Assembly: GCF_037975245.1 (NCBI RefSeq)
Contig: NC_092569.1
Coordinates: forward strand, 37,288,168-37,352,167
Reading direction: 5' to 3'
Length of the DNA stretch: 64,000 nucleotides
Source: Apostichopus japonicus
Taxonomy: Eukaryota; Echinodermata; Holothuroidea; Aspidochirotida; Stichopodidae
Below, piece after piece: positions 60,261 through 64,000 of the stretch (the first letter of the stretch is position 1; each line of letters opens with the position of its first letter). Both the position numbers and the translations under genes were made by a program. The notes beneath the pieces were generated by a model that was not told the origin of the DNA, did no database searches, and was given only the letters and a program-made list of their open reading frames with translations.

Positions 60261-61300
60261 AACATAGAGCTCTTCTCCCGTGGTTGTAGTCACGTCACGT
60301 GATGGTAGTGAACAATACTTCCATGGTTAACCATCCAGTTGTCTTGACTAAACGTGACTCTGAACTTGTAACTGAAAGAGTGCCAGCAATAGTATGTCAG
60401 TTTTGCTCAATGGATGATCCACCATGTTACTACCCATTGATGTCCTGTTATCAAAACAAGCGTGAAGATGGTCACAAATATACAATAAAAGTTCGCATGG
60501 TACAGTATATGATATTAAGGATGGTGGGTTTCTTATTAGATAAACCCTAGTTTTTTAACACCTGCTACTAACATGCAGACGTTCTGGTGAACGTCTAATA
60601 ATAGTGCTATGCTTATCTTACATTAGTCTGGAGAACACATTGGTTTGTTCCCTTGTCAATCATCTGTCCTACCGACGTTCAGACCCATGGCGCTCAACGG
60701 GCTTGTCGCCGTGTCTGACGGGAGACAAACACTTGCCAACAGGTGCATTGCTAATATGTAGACTGTTGCACTGCGGGGGATTTGCCTTGACTGAGGGCGA
60801 TACTTAGATGCGAGCAAGTTAAACGATAGAGATGGAAAGAAAAACACAACATCTAGTAAACATATTTTGTGGAAATGAAATGATTTAATAAAATGAAGAC
60901 ATTGATTGGTTTGCATATATTCATGTGTAATTTGAGATCCTGGGATGAGAGACGGTAGTATGGGGGTGGGGAAGGGGAGGGGGATGGGCGGGAGGAGTGG
61001 CCTGCCTGAAAATGAGTCATCTTTTTAAATTATGTATCAAAGATTCAGAGCCTCTATTCTTTGAACAGATGTTTCGTCATACAAATTGACCCAGTTATCA
61101 GTCTACAGAGTATACGATTCCGCTGCTGAACCGTCTGTAGCCACAACATACGATTCCACTGTTGAACAGCCAGTAGCCACACCATATGACTCCGCTGCTG
61201 AGCGTTCCTAGTCCCTTCCACGTTGAGAACTTGCCAGTTTTCTCACAGTGTTTCCGTCCGTACCTTTGTAAATGCCCGCACTAACTGGGGAGAGTGACCA
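60261..61300. other. Mostly unique, with a short imperfect triplication
   Basis: Three imperfect copies of a segment like TACGATTCCGCTGCTGAAC followed by TAGCCACA lie at about 61109-61205. A short G-rich stretch is at 60960-61000. The frames at 60299-60550 and 60604-60916 show no domain. Confidence 0.5.
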
Positions 61301-61307
61301 TCTGTAA

Positions 61308-61932
61308 TGACCGTTCCCATTGGATGCTATACGACACTGTTCCCATTGGATGCTATACGACACTGTTCCCATTGGATGCTGCTATACGACACTGTTCCCA
61401 TTGGATGCTGCTATACGACACTGTTCCCATTGGATGCTGCTATACGACACTGTTCCCATTGGATGCTATACGACACTGTTCCCATTGGATGCTATACGAC
61501 ACTGTTCCCATTGGATGCTATACGACACTGTTCCCATTGGCTGCTATACGACACTGTTCCCATTGGATGCTATACGACACTGTTCCCATTGGATGCTGCT
61601 ATACGACACTGTTCCCATTGGATGCTGCTATACGACACTGTTCCCATTGGATGCTATACGACACTGTTCCCATTGGATGCTATACGACACTGTTCCCATT
61701 GGATGCTATACGACACTGTTCCCATTGGCTGCTATACGACACTGTTCCCATTGGATGCTATACGACACTGTTCCCATTGGATGCTGCTATACGACACTGT
61801 TCCCATTGGATGCTGCTATACGACACTGTTCCCATTGGATGCTATACGACACTGTTCCCATTGGATGCTATACGACACTGTTCCCATTGGATGCTATACG
61901 ACACTGTTCCCATTGGATGCTATACGACACTG
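61308..61932. repeat. 26/29-bp minisatellite, CCAAT box in every unit
   Basis: 23 units of TTCCCATTGGATGC followed by TATACGACACTG, with some units 3 bp longer (extra GCT) and two with CTGC in place of ATGC. Each contains CCATTGG, an inverted CCAAT box. Calling 26-bp units A, 29-bp units B and CTGC units C, the order is AABBB AAACABB AAACABB AAAA, so a 188-bp seven-unit block is duplicated. All three + frames are open because the unit lacks stops. Confidence 0.97.
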
Positions 61933-62660
61933 CACGCGATAGGGTAAGAAACGATGCGATAAAGATCGTAATCATTTCAACTTTTGTCCTAGTACGATAA
62001 ATGTGTCGGAGTGCGTTGTTCTTGATTGCCCAATTAGAATTAAGCTTTGGAGCACATAAGCGTGGTGTAAGGGTCAAAGGCAAAATGTTGTCCCCATTGA
62101 AGAGACAGGGAATGCAATTGTAAAATTCAAAATTTACTTATCATGATATCATGTAGTTTAATAAATATAATTTTAAGTGGCTGAGGAGGGGGGGGGGGTA
62201 ACAGAATTTGGCTGACGTCCAGTCGGGGAGGGATCAAAGAGGAATGGTTTTCCTAAACTTTTGTTTCGGTAAGGAAAGCTTTGATGCAAAGATGCTATCA
62301 TTTCTACCATTTTAACTGTATAGTGCATCACGACTACAAAACTTGCCATTGGTAGGACATAAGACTTCACGTGTGTTTATTTGAGGGAAAGTTTGTGGGG
62401 AGGGAAACGGATGGTTGGAAGGATGAAAGTCCTCCATACCCAATGGTTACGGCCCTGTATATGTCAAAGGTATCAACTTTTCCAATACATGTAAGTAAGT
62501 GTGTGTAGGTACATGCAGGTATCTCATACCTCTAGATGATGAAAACAAAATGCACATTTTACGATCATACTATACTTATTATTACCACCAGCGTTGTAAC
62601 TATTAAATACGTAATATGTGCTTTTATGACGTTTCCACGATCAATAAATAGCTATTACCG
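61933..62660. other. No supported feature
   Basis: Unique AT-rich DNA with a poly-G tract near 62190. No gene is seen. Confidence 0.45.
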
Positions 62661-62664
62661 ATGG

Positions 62665-64000
62665 CCTATGTGGCACGATTCAATGAGACAGGGCGATGGC
62701 CGAGTGTTCAGCCAACGGCGACGGTAGGCCGCCCTCTGCACCCGCATTGATTTTGGTCTCGATCGAAATTTCGTCATCTTTAGTGTAGCGGGTATTGGCT
62801 TAAGTGTGTAATCCAATGGTCAGAATGAGTTGACAATGTGAATCTGGTTATATATGAGAGTGGTGTCTATAGTCTTGCCGGTCGATCTCAATATATATTG
62901 ATATCGTCACTGAACAAAATATATCCGGCCGTCGGATGAAACTCGGCCTTCGCCCGTCTCATAGAATCGTGCAACTGAACAACACAACGAGTTTCAAATC
63001 TATGCATGTGTTCATCGAGCTGCCTGCAGACTGAAAACTCGGCCTTCGCCCCGTATCAGAGAATCGTGCCACTGAACAACACAACCGTTCCAAATCAATG
63101 CATGTATTCATCGACGGACTGCCGTCGCCGTCGCCTGAACACTCGGCCTTCGCCCGTCTCATAGAATCGTGCAACTGAACAACACAACGAGTTTCAAATC
63201 TATGGATGTGTTCATTGGACGGCCCGCCGTCGCCGTCGGCTGAAAAATTCAGCCTTCGTCACTTCTCTAAAACTCGTGCCACTGAACACAACCGTTCCCA
63301 ATAAATGCATGTATTCATCGGGCGGCCCGCCGTCGCCGTCGGCTTAAAAATTCTTCCCTCTCCCCGTCTCACAGAATCGTGCGACTATGCAACACGAGTT
63401 TTAAGTGAATGCATGTGTTCATCGTGTGGCCAGCCGTCGCCTGAATACTCGGCCTTCGCCCTGTCTCATAGTATCGTGCCACCGAACAAGACCGTTCCAA
63501 GTTTATGCATATATTCATCGGGCTGCCTGCGTCGCCGTCGGCTGAAAACTGTTCCCTCGCCCCGTCTCATAGAATCTTGCCACTAACCACACAACATGTT
63601 TCAAATCTATGCATGTGTTCATCGTGCAGCCTGCCGTGGCCGTCGACTGAAAACTCGGCCTTCGCTCGTCGAATAGAATCGTGCCACTGAACAGAACCGT
63701 TCCAAATCAATGCATGTATTCATCGGGCGGCCTGCCGCCGCCATCCGCTGAAAAATTTGGCCCTAGCCCCGTCTCAAAGAATTGTGTCACTGAACAACAC
63801 GAGTTTAAAATCTATGCATGTGTTCATCGAGCGGCCTGCCGTCTCCGTCCGCTGAAAACTGAGCATTCACCACTTCACTTAAATCGTGCAACTGAACCGC
63901 ACGGGTTTCAAGTCAATGCATGTGTTCATCTGCTGAACACTCGACCTTCGCTTAGTCTCATAAACTGGTGCCACTGACCAACAGAACCATTCCAAGTCTA
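62665..64000. repeat. ~105-bp GC-rich minisatellite, runs off the window
   Basis: Units contain ACTCGGCCTTCGCCCGTCTC, ATAGAATCGTGC, ACTGAACAACAC, AATCTATGCATGTGTTCATC and GCCGTCGCCGTCGGCTGAAA. The main array covers about 62930-64000, with roughly ten units. About 62670-62735 is the same unit in reverse orientation (CACGATTCAATGAGACAGGG, GATGGCCGAGTGTTCAGCC). The array is still going at the window end. The arginine/proline/serine-rich frames are repeat products. Confidence 0.92.

Noticed and set aside
61294-62000. Three overlapping + frames of 211-226 residues
   Set aside because: All three frames of a 26/29-bp repeat without stop codons are open. They share the same repeat translated in three phases.

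Overview
The window looks like nuclear DNA of a marine invertebrate, probably a deuterostome. The grounds are one intron-containing animal gene, very little coding sequence, hAT-type and TTAA-type DNA transposon remnants, a degraded non-LTR retrotransposon, a tRNA-derived SINE and many minisatellites. An echinoderm is my first guess, but the sequence does not prove it. There are no operons, bacterial genes, CRISPR arrays or rRNA genes.

Only one protein-coding gene is convincing: an Id (inhibitor of DNA binding) helix-loop-helix gene on the + strand. Exon 1 codes 19703-20131 and exon 2 codes 30214-30294. The two join in phase 0 across a 10.1-kb intron to give 169 residues. Half of that intron is tandem repeat. 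The other long open frames are by-products of repeats whose period is a multiple of 3, or whose unit lacks stops.

Layout: 1-8.5 kb is layered transposon debris. It holds a GACCTTTGACC-rich repeat family, a hAT-like MITE and a TTAA-flanked element both inserted in one host repeat, a hAT transposase tail, and a 109-bp near-perfect palindrome between TA microsatellites. At 10-11 kb a 16-bp minisatellite is interrupted by a SINE. At 16.4-16.9 kb there is a TTAA-flanked foldback element. From 19.2 to 30.5 kb is the Id locus, with 101-, 32-, 66- and 145-bp repeats in its intron. From 34 to 38.9 kb are 20-, 21-, 44- and 36-bp arrays. From 38.9 to 41.2 kb a hAT-like element splits the 36-bp array. 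From 42.2 to 44.1 kb is a striking transposon with 28-bp perfect terminal inverted repeats, a 6-bp target duplication and about 34 CTTAAG palindromes. From 44.4 to 46.1 kb is a 44-bp array with a 528-bp higher-order repeat. From 46.6 to 48.2 kb a reverse transcriptase relic is cut by a hAT-like element. Six further arrays or array-rich stretches run from 49.5 kb to the window end.

Tandem arrays make up roughly 20 kb, close to a third of the window. The genes do not form a pathway. The biology here is one developmental regulator set in a repeat-rich landscape, some of whose repeats carry nuclear-receptor-like, CCAAT or NK2-like motifs.
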